Positions 45,319 through 54,319 of a DNA stretch of 64,000 nt are shown one piece after another. The DNA is from Streptomyces neyagawaensis. GTDB taxonomy: Bacteria; Actinomycetota; Actinomycetes; Streptomycetales; Streptomycetaceae. Under the pieces are notes generated by a model. The model saw only the letters and a list, made by a program, of their open reading frames with translations. It searched no databases and was not told where the DNA came from. The DNA is taken from NCBI RefSeq assembly GCF_023516595.1, contig NZ_JAMGBG010000034.1, forward strand, positions 1 to 64,000. Reading direction: 5' to 3'. Numbering within the stretch: the first letter of the stretch is position 1; each line of letters starts with the position of its first letter. Position numbers and translations under genes: made by a program.

Positions 45319-47586
45319 TTGAGGCCCTTGAACGGGTTGCGGCCGTGGCGCCGACCGAGACCGTCCCGCGAGGTACGGCGGTCCAGCGCGGCGAGGCGGT
45401 CGGAGGGCGTGCGGCGGTCCAGCGCGTCCTGGCGGTCGCGGGGCGTGCGGCACTCCGGTGTCGCGAGGCGGTCGGCCGGTGGTGCTTCGCCGTCGTCGCA
45501 CCGGCTGAGGGCGTTGCCTCTGCTGCTGCTCGCCACGGTCGCGGCGGTGCTCGTCGGTGCCGTGCCGGTCTCCGCGCATGCCGCGCTGACCGGCAGCGAC
45601 CCGCAGCAGGGGTCGGTGGTCCAGGAGGCGCCGTCCCAGATCTCGCTCACCTTCTCCGAGAAGGTCGCGACGTCCGACGGCTCGGTGCGCGTGTACGACC
45701 CCAAGGGCAAGCAGGTCGACACCGGCGACGTCGCCGACCTGGGCGGCAACAGCTACGGGGTGAAGCTGCGCCCCGGACAGCCCGACGGCACCTTCACCGT
45801 GACCTACCAGGTGGTCTCGGCGGACAGCCACCCCGTCTCCGGCGCCTTCACCTTCTCCGTGGGGGCGCCCTCGAAGACGACGGTTCCCGTGCCGGGCCAG
45901 GAGGCCGGCGGCGGGGTGGTCGGCGGGCTCTACGGGTTCGCCCGCTACCTGTCGTACGCCGGTTTCATCCTGCTGGTCGGCGGCGCCGCGTTCGTCCTGG
46001 CCTGCTGGCAGCGCGGCGCCGGGGTACGACCCGTGCAGCGGCTCGTGGTCTCCGGGTGGCTCACGCTCGCCGTGGCCACCCTCGCCATGCTGCTCCTGCG
46101 CGGCTCGTACACCGGTTCCGGCAAGCTCGGCGACGTCTTCGACCTGGACCTGCTCAGCGATGTCCTCCAGACGAAGACGGGCGCCGCCCTCATCTCCCGT
46201 CTGCTCCTGCTTGCCGCAGCCGCCCTCTTCATCGCGGTCCTCTTCGGCGCGTACGCCCGGCGGGACGAGGACGACGACGAGGACGACGAGGGCGTCGTGG
46301 CGGACGGCGCGGAAACGGGCGGTACGGAGACGGACCGCACGGAGGAGGCGAGTGCCGGGGACGACGACGAGCCCTCCGACGCCGACGACGGCTCCTACCA
46401 GCGGGACCTCACCTTCGGGCTGGCCATCGGCGGTGGCGTGGTCGCCGCCGGGCTCGCCGCGAGCTGGGCGATGGCCGAGCACGCCTCGACCGGTCTCCAG
46501 GCGGGCCTCGCGATGCCTCTCGACATCCTGCACCTGCTGGCGGTCGCCGCCTGGCTGGGCGGTCTGGCGACGCTGCTCGTCGCGCTGTTCCGGGCCCCCG
46601 CCGACGCGCAGATCGAGACCGCGGCCGTACGCCGGTTCTCGCGGGTCGCGTTCGGCAGTGTGCTGGTGCTGACAGCCACGGGGATCTACCAGTCCTGGCG
46701 GCAGGTCGGCACCTGGTCGGCGCTGACCGGCACGTCGTACGGGCAGTTGCTACTCGTGAAGATCGGCCTGGTCGCCGTGCTGGTCGGGATCGCCTGGATA
46801 TCCCGCCGGTGGACCACCCAGCTGGCGGAGGCACCGGTGGCGACGGGGGAGGGCCGGGAGAAGGCCACGGGCGATGGCGCAGGCGCGAGTACCGTCGGCG
46901 ATGGCGCAGGCGCAAGCGCGGATGCCGTCGGCGATGACGCAGACGCAAGTGCGGGTACCGCTGGCGATGGCGCAAGCGCGGGTGCCGTCGGCGATGACGG
47001 TCGCGACGACCCCGAGCGGGCAGCCCAGCTCGCCCGGCAGCGGGTCGCGATGGCCACCGCGCGCGAGAAGCGGCTGCGGGACGCCGATCCGGGTCGGCGG
47101 GGCCTGCGCCGGTCGGTGCTCGCGGAGGCGGCCGTCGCCGTCGTCCTCCTCGCCGTCACCACGGCCCTGACCTCCACCGAGCCCGGCCGCACCGTGGAGG
47201 AGGCCAAGGCGGCCAACGCGGCCGTCGCGCCGGACACGCAGTCCGGGGCGCTGGCGCTCGACATGTCGTTCGACACCGGAGGCAAGAACGGCAAGGGCGT
47301 CGTCCGGCTGGAGATCGACCCGGCGCGCGTCGGCGCCAACGAGATGCACGTCTACGTCCAGGGCCCCGACGGCAAGGCCCATGACATCCCCGAGGTGAAG
47401 GTCGCCGTCACCCTGGAGGCCAAGGACATCGGCCCCCTGCCCGTGGTGCCCGACCACATCGCCACCGGGCACTGGACGGCCGACGGCGTGCAGATCCCCA
47501 TGGCGGGCGACTGGAACATCGAGGTCACCGTACGCACGTCCGACATCGACCAGGTGACCGTGAGCAAGAACGCGAAGATCGGCTGA
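45319..47586 (+). CDS. CopC-CopD fusion copper transport protein
   Basis: 755 residues, from a TTG at 45319 behind GAGGGAGGG. An unusual Arg/Ser-rich N-terminus with repeated RRSSA/RRSEGV units precedes a signal or anchor (LPLLLLATVAAVLVGAVPVS). CopC follows, starting at A-H-A-A-L with the N-terminal copper His, and containing DSHPVSGAFTF. Then comes CopD with about eight membrane helices, interrupted by an acidic loop rich in Asp/Glu (RRDEDDDEDDEG) and a Gly/Ala/Asp/Ser repeat loop (GDGAGAS units). A C-terminal periplasmic YtkA-like domain (residues about 630-755: VRLEIDPARVGANEMHVYVQ) completes it. Imports or handles copper across the membrane. Next to Sco, PCuAC and DtpA. Confidence 0.9.
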   Translation: MRPLNGLRPWRRPRPSREVRRSSAARRSEGVRRSSASWRSRGVRHSGVARRSAGGASPSSHRLRALPLLLLATVAAVLVGAVPVSAHAALTGSDPQQGSVVQEAPSQISLTFSEKVATSDGSVRVYDPKGKQVDTGDVADLGGNSYGVKLRPGQPDGTFTVTYQVVSADSHPVSGAFTFSVGAPSKTTVPVPGQEAGGGVVGGLYGFARYLSYAGFILLVGGAAFVLACWQRGAGVRPVQRLVVSGWLTLAVATLAMLLLRGSYTGSGKLGDVFDLDLLSDVLQTKTGAALISRLLLLAAAALFIAVLFGAYARRDEDDDEDDEGVVADGAETGGTETDRTEEASAGDDDEPSDADDGSYQRDLTFGLAIGGGVVAAGLAASWAMAEHASTGLQAGLAMPLDILHLLAVAAWLGGLATLLVALFRAPADAQIETAAVRRFSRVAFGSVLVLTATGIYQSWRQVGTWSALTGTSYGQLLLVKIGLVAVLVGIAWISRRWTTQLAEAPVATGEGREKATGDGAGASTVGDGAGASADAVGDDADASAGTAGDGASAGAVGDDGRDDPERAAQLARQRVAMATAREKRLRDADPGRRGLRRSVLAEAAVAVVLLAVTTALTSTEPGRTVEEAKAANAAVAPDTQSGALALDMSFDTGGKNGKGVVRLEIDPARVGANEMHVYVQGPDGKAHDIPEVKVAVTLEAKDIGPLPVVPDHIATGHWTADGVQIPMAGDWNIEVTVRTSDIDQVTVSKNAKIG

Positions 47587-47594
47587 ACCGCACC

Positions 47595-49001
47595 ATGACC
47601 GACCCGTCCACCACCGACCAGTCCACCACCGTTCCGTCCGACGCCCCGTCCGAGGGTGTCCCCGCCAAGGGCACCTCCGCCAAGGGCGTGCCCTCCGAGG
47701 CTTCCGAGGGCACCCCGTCCGAGGGAGCGATCTCACGACGCCGTCTGCTCGGTACCGCCGGTGCCACCGGTCTCGCCCTGGGCGCGGCCGGGGGAGCCGT
47801 CGGATACGCGACCGGGTCCTCGTCCTCGTCCGACGCGTCGTCCTCGTCCGCCTCCGGGGGCGAGGTCGCCCCGCTCTCCTCCCTCGGGGCGGGAGAGGTG
47901 ATGTTTCACGGGAAACATCAGCCGGGGATCACGACGCCGCTCCAGGCCCGCGGTCACCTCGTCGCGTTCGACCTGGCTGCCGGGGCGGGTCGCAAGGAGG
48001 CCGCCGCGCTGCTGCGTCGCTGGTCGGAGACGGCCCGGCGGCTGATGGCGGGCGAGGCAGCGGCCCAGGACGACACCGGGGTGGCGCGCGACGCCGGGCC
48101 CTCCTCGTTGACGGTCACCTTCGGCTTCGGGCACAGCTTCTTCGCCCGTACGGGGCTGGAGAAGCAACGCCCCGACTCGCTGGACCCGTTGCCGGACTTC
48201 TCCTCCGACCAGCTGGACAAGGCGCGCAGCAACGGCGATCTGTGGGTGCAGATCGGCGCCGACGACGCCCTCGTCGCCTTCCACGCCCTGCGCACGATTC
48301 AGAAGGACGCGGGCGGCGCGGCCCGGGTGCGCTGGCAGATGAACGGCTTCAATCGTTCGCCGGGCGCCACGGCGCATCCCATGACGGCCCGCAATCTGAT
48401 GGGGCAGATCGACGGCACGCGCAATCCCAAGCCGGCCGAGCCCGACTTCGACGAGCGGATCTTCGTACCCGCGTCGGGGGCGTCCGGCGAGCCGGCGTGG
48501 ATGGCGAACGGCTCGTACGCCGTCGTACGCCGTATCCGCATGCTCCTCGACGACTGGGAACAGCTGTCGCTGAAGGAGCAGGAGAACGTCATCGGGCGGC
48601 GGAAGTCGGACGGCGCTCCCCTGAGCGGGGGCGCGAAGGCGACGGAGACGACGGAGACGACGGAGATGGACCTGGAGAAGACCGACTCCCGGGGTGATCT
48701 GCTCGTTCCGATCAACGCGCACGCCCGGATCAGCCGCCCCGACCAGAACGGTGGCGCGGCCATGCTGCGCCGGCCGTTCTCCTTCCACGACGGCATCGAC
48801 GCGAAGGGCGTCCCCGACGCGGGCCTCCTCTTCGTCTGCTGGCAGGCCGACCCGCTCCGCGGCTTCGTCACCGTCCAGCGCAAACTCGACCGCGGTGACG
48901 CCCTCTCCAAGTTCATCCGCCACGAGTCCAGCGGCCTCTTCGCGGTGCCGGGCGGCGCGGCGAAGGGCGAGTACGTGGGCCAGCGGCTGCTGGAGGGGTA
49001 G
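47595..49001 (+). CDS. dtpA: Tat-exported DyP-type heme peroxidase
   Basis: 468 residues. A Ser/Thr/Pro-rich N-terminus leads to the twin-arginine motif SRRRLLGTAGATGLALG. The DyP ferredoxin-like domains carry the GxxDG motif as LMGQIDGTRNP (catalytic Asp), and the proximal heme His and distal Arg lie in the expected C-terminal half (MLRRPFSFHDG region). Family and position match DtpA of Streptomyces lividans, a Tat substrate needed for maturation of the copper oxidase GlxA. It follows the CopC-CopD gene by 8 bp, so it is probably in the same transcript. A near-perfect parS lies inside the coding sequence at 47902. Start ATG 47595. Confidence 0.92.
   Translation: MTDPSTTDQSTTVPSDAPSEGVPAKGTSAKGVPSEASEGTPSEGAISRRRLLGTAGATGLALGAAGGAVGYATGSSSSSDASSSSASGGEVAPLSSLGAGEVMFHGKHQPGITTPLQARGHLVAFDLAAGAGRKEAAALLRRWSETARRLMAGEAAAQDDTGVARDAGPSSLTVTFGFGHSFFARTGLEKQRPDSLDPLPDFSSDQLDKARSNGDLWVQIGADDALVAFHALRTIQKDAGGAARVRWQMNGFNRSPGATAHPMTARNLMGQIDGTRNPKPAEPDFDERIFVPASGASGEPAWMANGSYAVVRRIRMLLDDWEQLSLKEQENVIGRRKSDGAPLSGGAKATETTETTEMDLEKTDSRGDLLVPINAHARISRPDQNGGAAMLRRPFSFHDGIDAKGVPDAGLLFVCWQADPLRGFVTVQRKLDRGDALSKFIRHESSGLFAVPGGAAKGEYVGQRLLEG
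47902..47917. promoter_or_regulatory. parS: parS-like site inside dtpA (one mismatch)
   Basis: TGTTTCACGGGAAACA differs from the consensus TGTTTCACGTGAAACA by one base in the centre. It encodes part of MFHGKHQ in dtpA. The perfect site is 45 kb away at 2893. Confidence 0.65.
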
Positions 49002-49153
49002 TGGGTGCGGCGGCGCCGGGGTGCGGGGCTCAGGTGCTGCCGAGGTCCGGTGCCGGGCCCGCGGTGGGGGCGCTCCGGGGCCGGGGTCGCCCGCGGGGGT
49101 GGTGTGGACGGTAGTCGTGCGCCGTCCCCGTGTAGGCCCATTAGGGTGAGGTC

Positions 49154-50089
49154 ATGCCAGCCAGCTACGTGTACCTCGGCCCCGAGGGCACCTTCACCGA
49201 GGTCGCCCTGCGCACGCTGCCGGAGTCCGCGACCCGCGAGCTCGTCCCGATGGTGTCCGTCCCCGCAGCCCTCGACGCCGTCCGTACCGGCGAGGCCGAG
49301 GCCGCCTTCGTCCCGATCGAGAACTCCGTCGAGGGCGGTATCACCACGACCCTCGACGAGCTGGTCGCCGGCGCCCCGCTGATGATCTACCGCGAGGTGC
49401 TCCTGTCGATCACCTTCGCGCTGCTGGTCCGCCCGGGCACGAAGCTCGCCGAGATCAAGACGGTCACCGCGCACCCGGCCGCCCAGCCGCAGGTCCGCAA
49501 CTGGATGAAGGCCAACCTGCCCCCGGATGTCGTCTGGGAGTCCGCCGCCTCGAACGCCGACGGCGCCCGGCTCGTCCAGGAGGGTCGCTACGACGCCGCC
49601 TTCGCCGGCGAGTTCGCGGCCTCGCGGTACGGCCTGGAGGCCCTGGAGACGGAGATCCACGACGCGGAGAACGCCCAGACCCGGTTCGTCCTGGTCGGCC
49701 GCCCCGCCCGGCCCGCCGCCCCGACCGGCGCCGACAAGACCTCCGTCGTCATCTGGCAGCGCGACGACCACCCCGGTGGGCTGCGCGATCTGCTCGGCGA
49801 GTTCGCCGTCCGCGGCGTCAACCTCATGCTGCTCCAGTCCCGCCCTACCGGTGAGGGCATCGGCAACTACTGCTTCGCCATCGACGCCGAGGGCCATATC
49901 TCCGACCGCCGGGTGGCCGAGGCGCTGATGGGCCTCAAGCGGGTGTGCCTCCAGGTGCGCTTCCTCGGCTCGTACCCGCGTGCGGACGCCGCCGTGGCGG
50001 AGATCCGGCCCACGCTGCCGGGGACCTCGGACGCCGAGTTCGTCGCCGCCGCGGACTGGGTGGCGCGCTGCCAGGACGGTCGGTTCTAG
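49154..50089 (+). CDS. pheA: Prephenate dehydratase
   Basis: 311 residues, monofunctional. It converts prephenate to phenylpyruvate in phenylalanine synthesis. The catalytic domain (1-190) opens YVYLGPEGTFTEVALR and has FVPIENSVEGGITTTLDEL and the essential Thr in AQTRFVLVGR. An ACT regulatory domain (about 197-275: TSVVIWQRDDHPGGLRDLLG, then LMLLQSRPTGEG, the Phe-binding ESRP-like segment) follows. ATG at 49154. Cytoplasmic. Separated from serS by a DnaA-box cluster. Confidence 0.96.
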   Translation: MPASYVYLGPEGTFTEVALRTLPESATRELVPMVSVPAALDAVRTGEAEAAFVPIENSVEGGITTTLDELVAGAPLMIYREVLLSITFALLVRPGTKLAEIKTVTAHPAAQPQVRNWMKANLPPDVVWESAASNADGARLVQEGRYDAAFAGEFAASRYGLEALETEIHDAENAQTRFVLVGRPARPAAPTGADKTSVVIWQRDDHPGGLRDLLGEFAVRGVNLMLLQSRPTGEGIGNYCFAIDAEGHISDRRVAEALMGLKRVCLQVRFLGSYPRADAAVAEIRPTLPGTSDAEFVAAADWVARCQDGRF

Positions 50090-50121
50090 GCCACGCGGTC
50101 GGTCCTACCTGCTTATTTTCT

Positions 50122-50443
50122 TTGTCCACAGAAGTTATCCACAGGTGGGCTTCTCGATCTGGGGACAAGTCGACAGCGCAGTGCCATGCAGTCGACAAAT
50201 CCCCTTACAGAGCCTCGCTCTGTCCACAGCCCCGTAGATCACCCTTCGTCCACGCGTTTCCCAGGGTCAATCCTTTAGGGCGACTCATTCCCACGTGAAT
50301 CCACTCGAATGTGGGCGTGAGGGCGGTTTGAGCCGGGAATCCTGGAGTCGACACCCACCTTTCAAAACGATCTTCCCGACAGTCCACAGATCTTTCGCAC
50401 AGCCTGTGGATAACTTTTGCGGACTGTGGACCCCTGTGGACGA
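50122..50443. promoter_or_regulatory. Cluster of DnaA boxes
   Basis: Between pheA and serS: perfect boxes TTGTCCACA at 50122-50130 (+), TTATCCACA at 50135-50143 (+) and its complement at 50405-50413 (-). One-mismatch boxes are at 50160-50168 (-), 50220-50228 (+) and 50435-50443 (-). Two-mismatch boxes are at 50380-50388 (+) and 50425-50433 (-). Eight in 320 bp. The 556-bp gap holds no gene and is unusually AT-rich for the window. No dnaA or dnaN adjoins it, so it is not the classical oriC. Titration clusters outside oriC are known in S. coelicolor. Confidence 0.85.
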
Positions 50444-50645
50444 GCGGACCCCAAGTCCCGTACACCGCAAGGGAATCCAGTCAACCAAAGGCCATCTTCG
50501 CGCCTCCTTTCAGGGAATCGGCCCACAATTCATTGACGTCCACCGACCGCATGAACGCGGGGGACATTTCACGCAAATCGCCACTGTGGCGGCGTACCGC
50601 AATTCCGAGTCGTGGGGCGGAAGCACTCCCCGGTAGCCTTGAGGG

Positions 50646-51923
50646 GTGATTGACCTTCGCCTGCTCCGTGAGGACCCCGACCGTGTGCGCGCGTCCCAGC
50701 GCGCCCGTGGAGAGGACGTCGCGCTCGTCGACGCTCTCCTGTCTGCCGACGAGCGGCGCAGGTCCTCCGGCGTCCGCTTCGACGAGCTCCGCGCCGAACA
50801 GAAGTCGCTCGGCAAGCTGATCCCCAAGGCCACCCCCGACGAGAAGGCCGAGCTGCTGAAGCGCGCGGAGCAGCTCAAGGCCGACGTCAAGGCCGCCGAC
50901 GCCGAACGCGACGCGGCCGACTCCGAGACCCAGGAACTCCTCCTCCAGCTCGGCAACCTCGTCCACCCCGACGTCCCCGTCGGCGGCGAGGAGGACTTCG
51001 TCACGCTGGAGACGCACGGCGAGATCCGCGACTTCACGGCCGAGGGCTTCGAGCCCAAGGACCACCTGGAGCTGGGCACGCTCCTCGGCGCCATCGACAC
51101 CGAGCGCGGCGCCAAGGTCTCGGGCTCGCGCTTCTACTTCCTGACGGGCGTCGGCGCCCTCCTGGAGCTCGCCCTCGTCAACGCGGCGATCGCCCAGGCC
51201 ACCGCGGCCGGCTTCACCCCGATGCTGACCCCTGCGCTGGTCCGCCCACAGTCGATGGCCGGCACCGGCTTCCTCGGCCAGGCCGCCCAGGACGTCTACC
51301 ACCTGGACAAGGACGACCTCTACCTGGTCGGCACCTCCGAGGTGGCGCTCGCCGCGTACCACATGGACGAGATCATCGACGCCGACCGCCTCCCGCTGCG
51401 CTACGCCGGCTTCTCGCCGTGCTTCCGCCGCGAGGCCGGTTCGCACGGCAAGGACACCCGCGGCATCTTCCGCGTCCACCAGTTCGACAAGGTGGAGATG
51501 TTCTCGTACGTCAACCCGGAGGACTCCCAGGCCGAGCACCAGCGCCTGCTGGAGTGGGAGAAGCAGTGGCTGACGTCGCTGGAACTGCCGTTCCGCGTCA
51601 TCGACGTCGCCTCCGCCGACCTCGGTTCCTCGGCCTCGCGCAAGTTCGACTGCGAGGCGTGGATCCCCACCCAGGGCAAGTACCGCGAGCTGACCTCGAC
51701 CTCGGACTGCACCGAGTTCCAGTCCCGCCGGCTGTCGATCCGCGTCCGTGACGGCAAGCAGGTCCGCCCGCTGGCCACGCTCAACGGCACGCTCTGCGCC
51801 GTCCCGCGCACTATCGTCGCAATCCTGGAGAACCACCAGCAGGCCGACGGCTCCGTCCGTGTCCCCGAGGTCCTGCGCCCGTACCTGGGCGGCCGCGAGG
51901 TCCTGGAGCCGGTCACCAAGTGA
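50646..51923 (+). CDS. serS: Seryl-tRNA synthetase
   Basis: 425 residues. Residues 1-110 form the N-terminal coiled-coil arm that clasps the long variable arm of tRNA-Ser (RRSSGVRFDELRAEQKSLGK, EKAELLKRAEQLKADVKAAD). The class II catalytic core follows with motif 2 in CFRREAGSHGKDTRGIFRVH and motif 3 near the end (LNGTLCAVPRTIVAILENHQ). GTG start at 50646 (VIDLRLLREDPDRVRASQ). Stop overlaps the next gene by four bases. Two serine tRNA genes are in the same window. Confidence 0.97.
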   Translation: MIDLRLLREDPDRVRASQRARGEDVALVDALLSADERRRSSGVRFDELRAEQKSLGKLIPKATPDEKAELLKRAEQLKADVKAADAERDAADSETQELLLQLGNLVHPDVPVGGEEDFVTLETHGEIRDFTAEGFEPKDHLELGTLLGAIDTERGAKVSGSRFYFLTGVGALLELALVNAAIAQATAAGFTPMLTPALVRPQSMAGTGFLGQAAQDVYHLDKDDLYLVGTSEVALAAYHMDEIIDADRLPLRYAGFSPCFRREAGSHGKDTRGIFRVHQFDKVEMFSYVNPEDSQAEHQRLLEWEKQWLTSLELPFRVIDVASADLGSSASRKFDCEAWIPTQGKYRELTSTSDCTEFQSRRLSIRVRDGKQVRPLATLNGTLCAVPRTIVAILENHQQADGSVRVPEVLRPYLGGREVLEPVTK

Positions 51924-52774
51924 GCGACGCGGCTGCCACCGGGGAAGCGCCCGCGGGGGCCCTCTCCGCCCCCTCGGGCTTCCCGTACAAGCTGATCGCG
52001 ACCGACCTCGACGGAACGCTCCTGCGCTCCGACGACTCGGTCTCGCAGCGCACCCGTGAGGCGCTCGCCGCGGCCACCGCGGCGGGCGCCGCCCACATCG
52101 TCGTCACCGGCCGGGCCGTCCCCTCGACCCGCCACATCCTCGACGACCTCGGCTACCGCGGCCTGGCCGTCTGCGGCCAGGGCGCCCAGGTGTACGACGC
52201 CGGGGAGCACCGGCTCCTCACGGCGGTCACCCTGGACCGGAAGCTCGCCGCGGTGGCCCTCGCCAAGATCGAGGCGGAGGTCGGCCCGCTGTACCTGGCC
52301 GCCAGCCGCGCGGGCCTGGACGGCGAGCTGCTGGCCGGTCCGGGCTACGCCTTCCGCGGCTCCCTGCCCACGGTCCCGTTCACGGACGTCTCCGACCTCT
52401 GGTCGGCGCCGCTCAACAAGATCTACCTACAGCACCCCACCTTGACCACCGACGAACTCACCGAGGCCGCCCAGCGGGCAGCCGGCGGCTTCGTCACGGT
52501 GGCCATGGCCGGCGAGGGCATCGTCGAACTCCTCCCCCTCGGCCTCACCAAGGCCACCGGGCTCTCCCTCGCCGCGCGCCGCCTCGGGGCCAAGGCCGCC
52601 GACACGATCGCCTTCGGCGACATGCCCAACGACATCCCGCTCCTGGCCTGGTCCGCCCACGGCGTCGCCATGGCCAACGCCCACCCCACCCTCAAGTCCA
52701 TCGCCGACGAGGTGACCTCCTCCAACGACGCCGACGGCATCGCCGAGGTCCTGGAACGCCTTCTGCCGGACTGA
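51920..52774 (+). CDS. HAD-superfamily hydrolase (Cof type)
   Basis: 284 residues. HAD motif I in LIATDLDGTLLRSDDSVS (nucleophile Asp and general acid Asp), motif II in IVVTGRAVPSTRHILDDL, motif III Lys in LTKATGLSLAARRLG, motif IV in IAFGDMPNDIPLL. A C2B cap of the Cof type lies between motifs II and III. Likely a phosphatase acting on sugar phosphates, flavin or PLP precursors. GTG start overlaps the serS stop (GTGA), implying coupled translation with serS, a pairing seen in other Streptomyces. Confidence 0.9.
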   Translation: MSDAAATGEAPAGALSAPSGFPYKLIATDLDGTLLRSDDSVSQRTREALAAATAAGAAHIVVTGRAVPSTRHILDDLGYRGLAVCGQGAQVYDAGEHRLLTAVTLDRKLAAVALAKIEAEVGPLYLAASRAGLDGELLAGPGYAFRGSLPTVPFTDVSDLWSAPLNKIYLQHPTLTTDELTEAAQRAAGGFVTVAMAGEGIVELLPLGLTKATGLSLAARRLGAKAADTIAFGDMPNDIPLLAWSAHGVAMANAHPTLKSIADEVTSSNDADGIAEVLERLLPD

Positions 52775-53482
52775 GCCTGCTCACGCCGCGACGTCCGGCG
52801 GCCGGCCGCCGCCGGGGCACGCCGACTTCGGGGCCGAGGGCTCCGAGGTGATGGGCTTGGGGCCGGTGGTCTGAGGTCGGCGGGTTCCGAGGTCCGCGAG
52901 GTCTGAGATCCGCGAGGTCCGACGTCCGCGAGGTCTGCGGGTGGGGGGTGATGGCCAGGGGGCGGCGGGGCCGGGGTCTGTGGGGCGCCGAGCGATGGCC
53001 GGGGCCAGCGGATCTGAGATCTGTGGGAACGAGTTCAATGGGGCTGAGGCTTCTTGCCGGGGCTGGGGCTGGAACTGAGGCTTCGGGCCGGGGCTGCCGC
53101 TGAGGCTTCAGGCCGGGGCCGAGGCCGGGGCTGGGGCTTCGGGCCGGGGCTGAGGTTCCGGCTTCGGGCCGGGGCTGGGGCTTCGGGGCGACAGCCGGGG
53201 TCTGGAGGCTGTGGGTCCGGAGCCTGCGGGTACGGAGCGATGGCCAGGGTCGACGGATCCGAGCTCTGTGGGTTGGGGGGCGACGGCCCTCGGGGCGATC
53301 GTGGGCGGGCGTCGTCCCGGCTGAGCCGTCACCTGGGGGCGGCCTCCTCGCCGGACAGCACGGCCTGGATCAGCTGGTGTGCGCGGCTCCGGCGCGAGTC
53401 GGTGGATCGGCATCGACACCGAGGCCCCTCACACGCGCCCCCAAACCCAGCACTCGGCCAAGTCACAGCGACAGCGACCCGG
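52775..53482. other. Low-complexity intergenic region with degenerate repeats
   Basis: About 700 bp without a supported gene. From 52835 to 52945 GAGGTCCGCGAGGTCTGAG-type units recur. From 53040 to 53200 GGCTTCGGGCCGGGGCTGAG-type units recur with 15-30 bp spacing. Frames crossing them are Gly/Arg/Leu-rich artefacts. The tRNA-Ser 3' end and any processing signals lie at the right edge. Confidence 0.5.
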
Positions 53483-53566
<84 letters not shown>

Positions 53567-53846
53567 GGGTGGGCGGCCCACGCGAAGCGATTCGCGTGCT
53601 CGAAGCGGCCGCCCCGGGCAGTTCCCTTGCGGCGCGAACTCGACGGAGGGGTAACTACTCCGGACTCCGCCGCGGACTGCCCTGTCGGGAACTCGACGTA
53701 CTGCGCCTGATGAACAGCATCGCCGGGCTCCTCTCCCAGAACGTGGTGCCGCCTCCATCCGGCGGCCTGAACACCAACCACTCTGCCTGGCGCCCGAGTT
53801 GTCCGCCACCGAATATCGTCCGCGCCCGTCCCGCCGTGGAGAACGG

Positions 53847-54149
53847 TCAGCGGCGACGCCACTTGCGCCGGCGCGCCTTGCTGAAGAACCACCCCGCAGG
53901 CGGTTCGTCCGACCGCCACGGCTGGGGATCAGGCGCCTGCTCCCGCCAACGCGCCGCAAGCATCCGAGCCCTCGCCGAAGGCTCGGCGGCCTCCGCGGAC
54001 CGTATGAAGTCCTCATCCAGAACGAGGTCGTCCCACATGCCCGCCGACTCGTCGCGGCTCGGGCCTCCGGCCCCTGACGCCGCCTCGGAACCGCCCCCGG
54101 ACGCCATGTCCTGCCCCTCGCCCCCGTCGGGTGTGACCTCAGCCGCCAT
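53847..54149 (-). CDS. Small conserved hypothetical protein
   Basis: 100 residues. An Asp/Gly/Ser-rich first third, then MWDDLVLDEDFIRSAEAAEP, RARMLAARWREQAPDPQPWR and a strongly basic end (FFSKARRRKWRRR). No membrane helix or known motif. I recall similar basic-tailed proteins upstream of tRNA-Ser in other Streptomyces, but cannot assign a function. ATG at 54149. Confidence 0.7.
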   Translation of the reverse strand: MAAEVTPDGGEGQDMASGGGSEAASGAGGPSRDESAGMWDDLVLDEDFIRSAEAAEPSARARMLAARWREQAPDPQPWRSDEPPAGWFFSKARRRKWRRR

Positions 54150-54319
54150 CCCGTGCCCTCCTGCCTCCTGGCCGCCCTTCCTGGCCGTCTCCTACCACTT
54201 CGCGCCCCTTGGCCCACTGTGCCTGGACGCGTGTGAAGCCTCCGTCAAGCCCGCGGGGGCCCGCCGAGGCGGCTGCGTGCCCCAAAGGGTGCCCGCGGCC
54301 GCCTCCCCGGAGGGTCGCG

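Noticed and set aside
50122..50443. Chromosomal origin oriC
   Set aside because: oriC in Streptomyces lies between dnaA and dnaN with many more boxes; neither gene is here.
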